Translations under genes and position numbers: made by a program
Source: Liolophura sinensis
Taxonomy: Eukaryota > Mollusca > Polyplacophora > Chitonida > Chitonidae
Assembly: GCF_032854445.1 (NCBI RefSeq)
Contig: NC_088301.1
Location: 29,618,402-29,682,401 of the forward strand
Direction: 5' to 3'
DNA length: 64,000 nucleotides
Notes under the pieces: generated by a model
Database searches by the model: none
Told to the model about the DNA's origin: nothing
The model's input: only the letters and a program-made list of their open reading frames with translations
Shown here: positions 1 to 12,090 of the stretch, in pieces
Numbering within the stretch: the first letter of the stretch is position 1
Layout of the letters: every line of letters begins with the position of its first letter

Positions 1-609
1 ATTCGGATGGACCAATCGTTGAATACCTCTGAAAAAGTACAATTGTGATGTCTTTTTGCTAACATCGGATCGTTTTGTTCATCTCACTATCATACACATA
101 AAGGCAGATGTTCATGTCTATATGTGTTTGTATGGGAGCACAAGGTTCTTTCTAGTTAAATCATTTTTGACCCAGTCTTCAATAACACAGTAAAATAGAT
201 TAACCATTTGTGCTAATCTCGTCAGTCACAGAACAGTTTTATTGCTGTGAGCTGTAACTGACTTCATGAAGCTTGTAAGCCCCAAGCCCACCAATGAGAA
301 TCGCCAAAACGCAACCAATCCCAAACCTGCAGACGGTATTCAGATACATCAACTTCCAGCATACTGTACACAGCTCTCTTACCAGGTAAAGTGGAAAGTG
401 CTATAAAAGTAAAGAAAAGTATTTGAAACTAAGGAATGAGAAAAAATACCGATTCTGTTGATGTACTTCAGGATTTAAGATTTAATATGACAGCAAAAAT
501 GGGTTTTCTTCAGAATTATTTTGGCATGTATTTTTTCAGTACTTGAATGTAACTACAAATGACGCCAAAATATGTATGCACCATGGCTCTAAATCTTAAT
601 TAATACATA

Positions 610-673
610 TATCAGGAACAGGGCCATATATATATATATATAGATAGATAGATAGATGGCCCTGTTCCTGATA
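610..673. repeat. Perfect 18-bp inverted repeat around (TA)n(GATA)n
   Basis: TATCAGGAACAGGGCCAT at 610-627 is the exact reverse complement of 656-673. The 28-nt spacer is TA and GATA repeats. It would form a stable hairpin. Confidence 0.85.
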
Positions 674-923
674 AAATGTGTTCTTTATTTTACAAAACTA
701 TTAAAATATGCTATTATGGTCTTCCATAAATTGTGGTACAATGCATTAAACAATTTAGATCAACATTTCACGAGAATAAATCGTGTTTAAATGAATCTTT
801 CCATCATACTTTATACGGAATGTTTTCTTTAATAAATTACGTTAACCTAGAGAGAAAACACGAGAGCTGCTTCCAGCATACGACCTCATTTGTCGAACTC
901 TGATCAGCACCGGCAAGAGAAGC

Positions 924-1153
924 GGCCTCCGTGATTGAGTGGCTCAGGAGCCTCTGACCAAAGAGGTCGCAGTGAGTCCTGAGTCCTGCGCACACTGGCT
1001 TCCTCTCCGGTCGTATATGAGGAAGTCTTCCAGCAGCTTGTGTATGGTTGTCCTTTTTCCCCAGACTTTCTTGTGACCATAATGATGGCCGCCGCCCGAT
1101 AAGTGAACTATTCTTGATTACGGCGCAAAACACACATCAAATCAATAAATAAT
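924..1153 (+). mobile_element. SINE copy, diverged, near full length
   Basis: It starts with a degraded tRNA-like head (GGCCTCCGTG...), continues with the CTTCCTCTCCGGTCGT core and ends with the ATTACGGCG tail and an A-rich end. Many mismatches against other copies suggest age. The tRNA head lacks part of the A-box region. Confidence 0.8.
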
Positions 1154-1621
1154 ACATTCCATGCTCGAGGTTTTGTCGAATTAAAATAGGGATGAAGGGG
1201 AGATGTTTATCAACATGTGGAATTACCATGCTCTCTTTCCATACCATTGGTGAAGGATTATTGACAAAATGTTACCAACATACAACATAGTGTCAATTAA
1301 ATTTTCTATTTATTCCAATATGCCAAATAAATCGCGGTAAAACACTGTCACCTTCCGTGAAGGTAAACTCATTCGTACAAACACATCCATTCAGTAAATG
1401 AGACAACATCTGGATTCAGGAGAACAGATTCTGACCACAATGTAATCGTTAATACACCAAAGAGGTGACAAGAATCTGCGAGAGTAGGCGAGACTGCCGA
1501 ACGACAACTTTTTGGCGCTGTGTCACCATTTTACAAGCAATTGCACTTTGCATTAGGAGTAATTTCCATGATATATACATGTAGTGATGAGATATGTCAC
1601 GACTGAAGAAAAACGTCTGAA

Positions 1622-2441
1622 GATGCACATGTAGCTTTGCCGATTGATGTACATGTAGCTTTGACGATTGGTGTACATGTAGCTTTGACGATTGATGCAC
1701 ATGTAGCTTTGACGATTGGTGTACATGTAGCTTTGCCTATTGATGCACATGTAGCTTTGACGATTGATGTACATGTAGCTTTGACGATTGGTGTACATGT
1801 AGCTTTGCCGACTGATGTACATGTAGCTTTGCCGATTGATGCACATGTAGCTTTGACGATTGGTGTACATGTAGCTTTGCCGACTGATGTACATGTAGCT
1901 TTGACGATTGATGTACATGTAGCTTTGCCTATTGATGCACATGTAGCTTTGACGATTGATGCACATGTAGCTTTGACGATTGATGTACATGTAGCTTTGC
2001 CGATTGATGTACATGTAGCTTTGCCGATTGATGTACATGTAGCTTTGACGATTGATGTACATGTAGCTTTGCCGATTGATGTACATGTAGCTTTGCCGAC
2101 TGACGTACATGTTTTTTTTTTTTTTTTTTTTGATTGGTGTTTTACGCCGCACTCAAGAATATTTCACTTATACGACGGCGGCCAGCATTATGGTGGGTGG
2201 AAACCGGGCAGAGCCCGGGGGAAACCCACGACCATCCGCAGGTTGCTGGCAGACCTTCTCACGTACGGCCGCCAGCATGAGCTGGACTTGAACTCACAGC
2301 GACCGCATTGGTGAGAGACTCCTGGGTCATTACGCTGCGCTAGCGCTTTAACCGACTGAGCCACGGAGGCCCCTGACGTACATGTAGCTTTGACGATTGA
2401 AGTACATGTAGCTTTGCCGATTGATGTACATGTAGCTTTGC
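1622..2441. repeat. 24-bp minisatellite interrupted by a SINE
   Basis: About 20 units (1,622-2,111) and three more (2,374-2,441) of a unit built on GATGTACATGTAGCTTTG(M)CGATT. Because 24 is a multiple of three, frames on both strands stay open (VHVALPID-type on plus, NRQSYMYI-type on minus). These frames are not genes. Confidence 0.93.
2112..2373 (-). mobile_element. Full-length SINE inserted in a minisatellite
   Basis: On the minus strand it has a complete tRNA-derived head (GGGGCCTCCGTGGCTCAG, B-box-like GAGTTCAAGTCC), core, tail (CGTAAAACACCAATCA) and a pure A tail of about 20. It is flanked by TGACGTACATG at 2,101-2,111 and 2,374-2,384. This variant of the minisatellite word occurs only at the two edges, so it is a good target-site duplication. 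Confidence 0.92.
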
Positions 2442-4902
2442 CACAGCTTTGTAAAACGGATCCAGGACTAAACAGCGTGCGTTTATCGAAACGAATAAAT
2501 CAAATAAATTATCGAATAAATATTTAATCTGATCAGGAAATCCGCTCTAATTCTGACACCCCAAACATTCTGTATCAAGAAAGTATATATTATAAAAGCA
2601 TTAAATGTAAAATTTTCAATAACTACAGGCAAATATTTTACATCAGCATTAACGTGAAACTGTAAAATATGCAAATGATATTTATATTTATGTGTATAAA
2701 TTTTCAAAGCTGTGGAGGAGTTATGATCCGGGTTGATGTGGGCATTCAGTTTCATATAGTTTGAAATCTATGTATACATATACAACACTTTGGAAACTGC
2801 AATCGAAATACAAAACTGTTAATATAGAAAATGAATAAAGGCCCAGTCGTTTTTTGGTCTGCTATTTCTCTGGTGTATTGTATATTTTTATAATAACTGC
2901 CTATGATACTACCAAATTTCTCAACACAACAAGCTACATCACGGACACAACACAGGACATTTGTGAAGCAATATAATATTCTTACAAGCGGGAAGGAATT
3001 GTCCTTTATCATTGCCCTCTTAATTTCACTGATACGAAATAATCAAAATATAGACTTAAACTGAATGGGAATGCAAAGCCATTCTCGGGGGGCAATTTCA
3101 AACCTCAAGATTAAAAATTAAAAAAGAAACAAAGACGGCATGGATTGCTTGAAGCATGTCACCTGGGGAGATTATATAATATAAAATTATAATATTGGGT
3201 TTAGAAAAACACTGGGTTTACAGCTGTTGAATTTAATAATGTATGGAATGCAAATTATCTTGCCAGAATATACGACTTAAAAACACCTTCAAAGACAGAA
3301 AATCAGTAGACTTAATTATCAAAATTAGTTCATTTGTTTCATTCTTCCCAAACCCAACAGAGAGAACACTACACTAATAAATATATAAAGAACATGGTGT
3401 GGTAAGGCAAGGAGTCGACCCCAGTGCAGGAAACTGTGCACAGCAAGAGAAGAAGCTGACTATAGCTACTAGACACACTCGTAAGGCTATTTCTTTTTTC
3501 AGGTCTGTTCTACTTCCCTTCTCCTGTTATCTACCAAGAATGCACTGAAACAATGTATAGGCCATAAAATCGAAAAATTGGTAGCCTGCTCCAGTCACAT
3601 TGATATATCCTTTTTTTTTGCTATTTTGCTAGACACTTCAGAATGGGGAAAATGACTGCACCACAAATGTAACTTTCTGAAAAATTCTTGAGCACACCAT
3701 TATTACTAATCAATTAAATACATATGTAACAAATGTTCAGACTTATACTTCCGCTACGCATAACATCTTAATGCCAACAATAGCTAGAGGACCACATGTG
3801 TTCTCAACCAGGATTTACACATGATTTCGCTATAGTTGCCACACATTAAGTAACACCACGGCTTAACAGTTATCCGCTCTATGATAACACTTATTTAATG
3901 CAATACAGCGTATATCTTCACTCACAAAAGTATGTTGCCATAGAAAAAAAATAGACCCACAAAAATTCGAACTCTTCTTTGAGGTACAACCTATTATCCA
4001 TAGTAACGCTGTTAGTTCACTGTACTAAGAAAGGTGATTGACAGACTAAGGTAGAAATACGCATTTTAAAGTTGCCAAAGTTGTATGAGAAAACTGATCA
4101 CGTTATAAAGTTTATTTTTTACAAATGAAGACAAAAGTTAACCAAACCGAAACTTTGACAGGACGTAGAAATACACTCAGGAAAGTTTCAGTAATGATAC
4201 TTTCTGGTTAACGTTGATCTTCATACTGCAAATAAAAAACACCGTTTCTCGTTTTATCGAAGAAGTGGTGTTTTTGATCAAAAGTGCATTTTTGGCGGGC
4301 TATTACTAAGCAACCATCTCTTTTATGGCATTATAACTTTCTTGAGTGTTTCGACCAAGTTGTACAATTCTGATTCGGAAATTTACAGAAATGTGCTGGG
4401 ATTTTAAAATTTGCACTTTCTTCAACTTACCTTACCGGGGCTGATTCTCCACCTTACCGTACCAGGTCCTTTATTTGGTATGACCTCCACCCTAAACAAC
4501 GACGCGGTGGACTTGGATTGGTAAAATTTAATATCATTTGTACAATCCTTGAAATATCCTAGATAAGAAGATTACTACTCGCGGAACAGAAATGGCAAAA
4601 TGTTAAATTAGTATTTAAATAATTTCTTAAATTACAATTATGAGATGGAATAAAAAAAAACACGCAAAACTACATGTTTAAATTTGCTGATGATTTCAGT
4701 GAAAGCCAAAGATTTAAACGACCCGTTAAATTTAAGAACAACCATTGTAAAAAGAAACATATGTATCTGGGAGAAATAGAAGAAGTCTCTAAAGTGATTA
4801 TCTTTAAAATTAAAATGGCCTAAAAATGTGAATGTTGCGGATAGCCTAAAGGCGACAGCGATTGTGAATGTACAGAATGAATGTAAATACAGAATTATGT
4901 GC
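2442..4902. other. No recognised feature
   Basis: AT-rich single-copy-looking DNA with only short chance frames. I see no exon, repeat or RNA gene. Confidence 0.4.
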
Positions 4903-5545
4903 ACTGCTGGTATTGGGGACATTTACTATTTTCATATGGACTCCTGGTATTGAGGACACTTAGCATTATTATATAGACTCCTGGTATTGGGGACACTTAG
5001 CATTATTATATGGACTGCTGGTATTGGGGACATTTAATATTCTTATACGGACTGCTGGTATTGGAGACATTTACTATTCTTATATGGACTGCTGGTATTG
5101 GGCACACTTAGCATTATTATATAGACTCCTGGTATTGGGGACACTTAGCATTATTATATGGACCGCTGGTATTGGGGACATTTAATATTCTTATACGGAC
5201 TGCTGGTATTGGAGACATTTACTATTCTTATGTGGACGGCTGGTATTGGAGACATTTACTATTCTTATACAGTCTGCTGGTATTGGGGACATATCCCTTA
5301 CGTATACGAACTGACGGTAGAGGGGGACATATATCATGCATAAACGGACTGTTGTTATTAGGGACATTTACCATACAAATGCAGACTGACGTCACTGGGG
5401 ACATTTAACATGCATGTACGGACTCATGGTATTGGGGACATATACCTTACGTATACGAACTGACGGTCCAGGGGGACATATATCATGCATAAACGGACTG
5501 TTGTTATTAGGGACATTTACCATGTATATACGGGCTACTGGTAAT
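4903..5545. repeat. 37-bp minisatellite
   Basis: About 16 imperfect units of CTGGTATTGGGGACATTTA plus a TATTCTTATACGGA-type second half. Units become more divergent after 5,290 (ACATATATCATGCATAAACG variants). The array runs directly into the fold-back SINE pair. Confidence 0.9.
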
Positions 5546-5547
5546 GG

Positions 5548-5731
5548 GGGTAATGACCCAGGAGCCTCTCACCAATGCGGTCTCTGAGTTCAAGTGCACT
5601 TCATGCTGGCTTCCTCTCCGGTCGTAAGTGGGAAGGTCCGCGGCCAGCATTATGGTGGGGGGAAACCGGGCAGAACCCGGGAAAAACCCACGACCATCCG
5701 CAGGTTGCTGACAAACCTTCTCACTTACGAC
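5548..5731. mobile_element. Fold-back pair of SINE fragments
   Basis: Plus-strand SINE sequence (tRNA half through GTAAGTGGGAAGGTC, ending near 5,638) is joined directly to the reverse complement of the SINE core (about 5,640-5,731). The outer ends GGTCGTAAGTGGGAAGGT and ACCTTCTCACTTACGACC form inverted arms around the inverted piece. A rearrangement or two truncated insertions could give this. Confidence 0.8.
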
Positions 5732-5734
5732 CAG

Positions 5735-8260
5735 AGCACTTTTGGTCTGGTTTAGCCAAAAAATTGTAACAATTTTAATTTCATAGTAAATGTTTACTGT
5801 AATTTTCCTTTCTCGATCGCCCATAGAATATTGCTCTGTTAGCAAACATGAGTGATTCAGTGGACAAGGCGTGAAAATGAAGTAATTAGCGTCCGTATGT
5901 AACATGTGCTAGTAAGTTGAACAGCGTTCTCTCGGTGTTGACACTGGCGCGCACTGAACTCATTTTCCGCTAATATTCAACAGCTGTCACAAAGTAACTG
6001 GATAATGCAGCGTGTATATTGAGACAGAACTGGATTATGTGGTTCAAAATATTAAATTAGATACGGGAAACCTCGTGTCGGTTTGTTAATACAAACTGTG
6101 TTCTTGTCCTAAAATGTGCTTTAAATACCGCACGTCTCAAGTTTTGTTTATACGCTCGTCCAGATAAATATTTTCCCATCGCATACTAGTCACTACAGAA
6201 TCATGGAAGGTAGCGTGCATGTGTTTGCCTATCGATCTGTTCTCGATCAGACAGACGCTGTCAAAGAACGTTTGTGTTAAGAAATTTATGTCGTTGGTAT
6301 ACGGCAGACGCTGACATTGCATGTGTCACAGAAGCTTGCCAGAGGGTGTCATTATGAATCTCTGGGCTTTGTCTGGTCCGCGACATGAATTTGCAGGACG
6401 ACGCCATATGTTGTCTCGGTGATCCAAGACAAATATGTCGAATGGTCCCATGGTTATTTAAATGACCCAAAATCTTGGGAAACTCATTGACTCTGGGGCA
6501 GGCGTGGCAGAAAACATGGTGTACCACCCGAAAATGTGTCCTGAATTTGTCCAGATATCACCCGAAAATGTAAAATGTTTGTTATCCGACAAAGTACAAC
6601 ACTTACCTAAATAGGGAAACAGGCAAACCAAAAAGGATTTCTTTTTAAAATTAACATATAATGTGAAACCGTCTTAGTGGTTCCTTACCGGTCTGTGGAA
6701 TGAAAAGTTTATTAACATCTTTCTAACAGACATGCTGCGTTCATTCTGTCTGTGAGCACCAATATTCAATTTTCAACCACACGGGAGCGGTTGAATTCGT
6801 AGCAGTCATATATCATTTTAGCGTTCTATCAAGGTTAAATCAAAGTTGGTATAACTCGGGTAGTTTACTGGACCTCTCGCGGAAATCAGTTTAATATAAA
6901 TTACGTGTTACTGTTACTCTGTGGAAATGGATTTTCTGCACCCATTCATTATGCGATTTGGTTTCCAAACGACCTGGGTGGGGCATTTGCGAATAGTCTC
7001 TTTAGTCGGGAGTAACAAGTGTATGCTATAGCAAAGCAGAGAACCAGCATGACAATAGCAAGGGAATCGTCTATAGTAACGAGACACAATAGCACATTAC
7101 TCAGCATGCTGCGAACTCTTCCTGAAAAGTATCAGTTGGAAGTTGCATTTATAGCTGTATGAAAATGATTTCCACATTTCTTGCTTCCATGTGATAGATC
7201 TCCTCGGCTAACTATAAACCTTTGGGATTCTTCAGAATGGAAGCGAGGAATGCTAGATGCTCACATGATTGCAGCTAAATGGAGACAGTCTGGTATGATA
7301 AGTAAAACCAGAAACTGGAAATAACAAATCTCGAGGGCTTTATAGGAAATATTCTGTCATGTTATGTAGCCAACCGCTACCAACAACGACGATGGGAGAT
7401 CTGCAGAACGGCAGAATACCCGGCATAATCTGCAGGTGGGCAGCATTGTAATGGAGCGTAAGGATCAACTTATATATTATGCTGACAACGGGCCCTAGCT
7501 CCCTACATGTGCCCAGCAATGTTCACCAACTGTCATTTACCCCACCACTGAAACAGTTCAAGAGGGGTGTAGTGTTAAAACAAAGTGACATCCGTATGAA
7601 GGGATAAGTTCAGAAGCAAGCAAAAGAATTGAGTTTCATGTTACACACTTGTTACCAGGTTTACTTTTTCTCATGTCTCAGATATATGTAATGTAATGGC
7701 CATGATGCATATAAACATGAACGAGACGTATACTCACGTGTGCACTTTCCCGAGTAAATGGTTGTTAAAACCAATGATATCAATTCAGTCAGAATTCTTG
7801 CGGTTATGTTCGGAGGACATTTTTATGCGGGGGTGAATGCAAATTGATATTATTAGTATACAGTGCACAAATAATAGTGACCCTTACCTTAAAAACATGT
7901 TATTTATGTAGATAAAATTACCATGCAAGCGCAGGTGTCAGGCTGTAAAGTCCGTGTTTGTTTTATGATTTGTTTGTGACGCCGCAACTTTTTGTTGTAA
8001 CCCTCCATTATTTGATAACGCCATAATCAAATCTTATAGATTGTTGCAGCAAATTTAAAATTTTCAAAATATGGGTAAGTGGCATGCTTGATCACAATGA
8101 AAGAAGTTTGGGTAATAGCCTTACTAAATGAAATCTGTAGTAGCCACGAGCACGGCTTCAGGTTGTGTGTTAGGAAATTCTGTTATATAATATGCAGTCA
8201 ATTCGCCGAGACAGTAGATAGTGGGTTCGTCCTAAAAACTTGTTTTCCTGCTATAGTAAC
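5735..8260. other. No recognised feature
   Basis: I find no splice-bounded exon or repeat here. The open frames at 6,137-6,527 on the minus strand contain no recognisable motif. Confidence 0.35.
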
Positions 8261-8261
8261 T

Positions 8262-8512
8262 AGTCTACTCTCCACGCCCATTATGCAAGCATGCCACGTC
8301 TTTTTACATAATTATGACGTGACTGGAGGCAACGAAGCCATTTCCTTGAAAAGAGACTAGCTAATGGAGTTGTACTGTTTGGATTAGAAAAAAAGTATTC
8401 TAAAAGCACTTTCTTTGCGGTAACAGGTACCACTAATGAGGATCAGTTTTTGTAGCGACTATGAGTGATTTTATAGATAGCTGAATATAGGCGATACGTT
8501 TAAAGGAACACA
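8262..8512. repeat. Dispersed repeat related to the right half of 10,231-11,038
   Basis: CTCTCCACGCCCATTATGCA with AATTATGACGTGACTGGAGGC matches CTCTCCACGCCCATTGTCCA with AATTATGACGTCTCCGGAGGC at 10,795-10,860. The ATAGGCGATACGTTTAAAGG end matches ATAGGCGACTCGCTAAAAG at 11,020-11,038. The copies are diverged. Confidence 0.55.
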
Positions 8513-9409
8513 CTATGGTTAGTCTTTCATAAATTTTCATTTTATTTTACTTTATTAATTTTTGCCTCGTTCCCATGACGATACGAATATAAGCAACTGA
8601 AAATATATAATGATTGTAGTATATCTGTCGGTTATTAAACCGTTGATCATTTCCCGATTTCTGCAAGTTTCGGATATTCTCTCTTTGGTGTATTAAATTT
8701 TTATCGTCTAAGATTAATGTGATGCGCAAAGTCAAACGAAGTAACGAAGTAATCAAAGCATCATGAAGCCCATGTCAGTAGTGGCACTTTGGCTGTAAAA
8801 ATACAGTAATGGCTAGTCGTTGTCAGGTGCTTTGGAAGAGTTCCGATAAAACCCCCCAGCTTCTCCTCAAGCCAACAGCGTTGAAACGTTTGGTCGAAAG
8901 GCACACGCAATGTGATCATAAAGAGACAAGACACGGAGACAAATTACAGCCGATTGACGTCTTAATGAGGCACTGAAACCAACCAAGAAGTCATCACATT
9001 GACGAAGTAAGCATGGAATAAAAACCATCTAGTTTAACTACCACAGAATTAGGAGATATAATAAGGGCAAGCAGGCTGCCTGTCGACAAGACCCGGTATC
9101 TGCGGTCAGCTCACGATGACTTCCTGAGAGTGCCACGCAAGAGGACCCGTAGGTGGACCCATAATAACAACTGGATCAACCACGGGGAATAAAAGTCGTC
9201 TCAGAGCACAGCTAAGGAAAATCTGTCTCACCACGCGTTGCTTTAGATCACCAGCAACAAGGAAATGTCTCGTTTTCTACCATGGTTTCAGGACACACAC
9301 GTTAATTGGCACCTGGACACAACATTACGCAAAGTCATAAACAGTGGAATGATAATTGCCAATCATTGCTGACAAAATGTAACAGTGAAGGTTGTTAGAC
9401 ATCCACGTT

Positions 9410-9590
9410 AGCACTAAAATAGAAAAATTATAAGACTGGTCTGTTGGCAAAATTTATCACTGACGCTGCGGTGATAACCTGTTACAGAGTTATTCTGTTG
9501 AAAGTGATAGGTAATCACCGCAATCTTAGTGATAAAGATACATTTTCCCAGCAGATCAGTCTTATAATTTTTTCTATCTTATTACTAATA
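9410..9590. repeat. Imperfect inverted repeat (MITE-like)
   Basis: AGAAAAATTATAAGACTGGT (from about 9,421) pairs with CAGTCTTATAATTTTTTCT (to about 9,576). Further in, TGCGGTGATAACC pairs with GGTAATCACCGCA. The arms total about 65 bp each around a centre near 9,494, consistent with a small non-autonomous DNA element. Confidence 0.65.
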
Positions 9591-10372
9591 GTAAGCTGCC
9601 CGGAGCAATGGTGTAAAATAAATTTATTATGTCCAAATCTGGGCAAGCAAAAAAAAAATCGCGAATCTATACACAAATAAAGCCTCATATCTTTACGTAA
9701 GATTAATTTTTATGAATGAACTGCAGAGGTCAAACGCTTTAAAATTGGGATTTCAGTACAGTTATATCCAAGATGTTAGATACATTAAATACCTTCTCAG
9801 TCTCTTTCCGCAAACTGCAACTTGCCACAAAATGGAACCTGTAGGAACTTTTGCTTATGTATTGAAAATTAAACGTCGTAGCAACCAGTGGTAATCAGAA
9901 AGGCAATGTGGGTTTGCAAGAAAATAAACGTCAGTAGTACTTGAGGGGTGAGGGATGGCCCTTACATCATGTCATAAGTGGAGCTGAACACCTGCATGGC
10001 ACATCTGGGAAAGTCCGTCAGTAACATGCCAATGCACGCAATCGGTACATGGTGAAAAACTCTCAAAAATTTCCTGGGTTTCCATGGATATTATGCTATT
10101 GCCGAACAAAATATTATGAAGTCATTGATGATTTAGGTTCCTAAAGTTAAAACAGTCGATCAAAGAGGAATGTCGTTTGGACATTCAATTCAATTCCCCA
10201 TTACAAAATACGTCAGTCTGTAGTCCATTTGTTTAGCGAGTCGCCTCTAACAACACAAGCTCCACATGTGGATAGGTTGGAAGTCTATATCCTTGAAAGG
10301 AACATGAAGTTAGAACACTTTTTCTAGTTCGTATATATATACCAGAGTTCAATATGTTTTGACGGAGGGAAA

Positions 10373-10586
10373 GGGGCCTCCATGGCTCAGTTGGTTAGCA
10401 CGCTAGGGCAGCGTGATGACCCAGCAGTCTCTCACCAATGCTGTGAGTTCAAGTCCAGCTCATGCTGGCTTCCTCTCCGGCCGTACGTGGGAGGGCCTTC
10501 CAGAAGCCTGCGGATGGTCGTGGGTTTCCCCCGGGTTCTGCCCGGTTTCCACCCACCATAATGCTGGCCGCCGTCGTATAAGTGAA
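10373..10586 (+). mobile_element. SINE copy, 3'-truncated
   Basis: It has an intact tRNA-derived head and core, ending at GTATAAGTGAA without the conserved tail or A-rich end. It lies inside the inverted-repeat element at 10,231-11,038. Loss of the 3' end is unusual for a retroposon and suggests later deletion. Confidence 0.88.
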
Positions 10587-10671
10587 CCCTGCTTCCTATA
10601 CTGCCATATTTGAAATTGTTTACACGTTTTAGTGTAATATAACCTTAATGAATGAATTTTATCTCAAAGTG

Positions 10672-10751
10672 TATGATCTCACGGCAGTATAGATTGTGTT
10701 ACTGTGTGCAGTATGATCTCACGGCAGTATAGATTGTGTTACTGTGTGCAG
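10672..10751. repeat. Perfect 40-bp tandem duplication
   Basis: TATGATCTCACGGCAGTATA plus the next 20 bp occur twice head to tail without a mismatch, so the event is recent. Confidence 0.93.
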
Positions 10752-11040
10752 TTTGTTCTGACTGATTGTTGCTGCAGCCATTGTAAAACAAACTACTCTC
10801 CACGCCCATTGTCCAGCATGCAACTAGCTTTTGAATAATTATGACGTCTCCGGAGGCAATGAGTTCTTGGTGTCGAACTAAGCTTATGGACTTTAACATT
10901 ACAAGTTCTAACTTCATTTTCTTTGTAATAATATGGACGTTCAGCATATCCACGTGTAGAGCTTGTGTTACATATTACTGACTAAGGTAATTTTCCTAGC
11001 GAGTACAACTGAAAATAGGCGACTCGCTAAAAGAAATAGA

Positions 11041-12090
11041 CTATATCTGCTCCTCGACCGCATGTAAGCAAATATGACGAGTATTATGTTTTCCACAATG
11101 ACTTTGGTGACTGTCATAAGCTACAACGTGCTGCAAGACGTTTATACCCAACATGAGCAAGCAGTGCTAGTCGGATAGACTTTCCACGCTCCACTAGAAG
11201 AAATACGCATTTCAGCATCATAAACCTTTGAACCAGGACAGATTTACCGATGGAGCCAAAGTGTTGATTCTAACACGAAAGGAAATCCGGCCTACACACA
11301 TACTAAGATCCGACAGGGTTTGAATGCGGTTTACTTTACAAGTTATGCTTGGATTGATGCCCCTCTAAAATACCTAATTCAACACTTAACAATGCACTAG
11401 AGTAAAGAACCAGTCGATGCTGACAAACACAATCAACCGCTACGTTTTGAAAAAGATGTAAAACATTTCTTGGTTGTATAATGAGGTAGAGCGTTTACAG
11501 GGCAAAGCATATGATGTTATTGTCACTGGTGATTTAAATCGCTACGGCAACAACTATAGGTGAGACAACAATGCGGTTTTCATCAATTGATTCCTCATTA
11601 CAAAATATGCAAGTTTAGCTGCTCCTTGACCGCATATAAGCGAATTTGACGACTCGGTATGACGTTTTCATGTAATGTCTTTAATTAGCAATTGTCATAA
11701 GCATAAACATGGGGAGGGGGCGTGCGTGGCCGAGGTGGCCAACACGGCGCAATGGCCCACGAGCCTCTCACCAATGTGGTAGCTGTGAGTTCAAGTCCAG
11801 CTCAGGCTGTTTCCTCTCCTACTGTACGTGGGAAGGCCTGCCAGCAAGCTGCGGATGGTTGTGGGTTTTTCCCGGGCAATTTCCGGTTTCCTCCCAACAT
11901 AATGTAGGCCGCCGTCGTATAAGTGAAATATTCTTGAGTACGGCGTAAAAAAAAAAACAATCAAATAAACAAATTAATTAAATATGGGGCGATGCCTTAT
12001 ATATGTGTATGTACAAACATTGCTGGTCGTTAAGGTGTTTCACACCTCGCTGAAAGAAATATGCATTTGTATAGCTCGAAACATTGCAAA
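11041..12090. repeat. Diverged direct duplication, second copy split by a SINE
   Basis: CTGCTCCTCGACCGCATGTAAGC with GACTGTCATAAGC (11,041-11,125) matches CTGCTCCTTGACCGCATATAAGC with AATTGTCATAAGC (11,622-11,703). The continuation AGAAATACGCATTTCAGCATC (about 11,205) matches AGAAATATGCATTTGTATAGC (about 12,055), beyond the SINE at 11,715-11,978. Confidence 0.6.
11715..11978 (+). mobile_element. SINE copy, full length, diverged head
   Basis: The head (GCGTGGCCGAGGTGGCC) departs from other copies, but the B-box (GAGTTCAAGTCC), core, tail and A-rich end are present. It interrupts the second copy of a local duplication (compare 11,041-11,230 with 11,620-12,090). Confidence 0.88.

Larger units (their letters stand above)
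10231..11038. repeat. Inverted-repeat element enclosing a SINE
   Basis: The left arm 10,231-10,317 (GTTTAGCGAGTCGCCTC...) is the inverted, diverged counterpart of 10,904-11,038 (...GGCGACTCGCTAAA). Shared words include AGCTTGTGTT, TATCCAC and TTCTAACTTCAT. The right arm has about 50 extra bp. The interior holds a SINE and a 40-bp tandem duplication. I infer a non-autonomous DNA transposon or fold-back element. Confidence 0.6.

Noticed and set aside
1553-2314. Open frames of 199 and 225 codons on opposite strands as a repeat protein gene
   Set aside because: Both are produced by the 24-bp minisatellite, which is a multiple of three and lacks stops. The plus frame also runs into SINE sequence.
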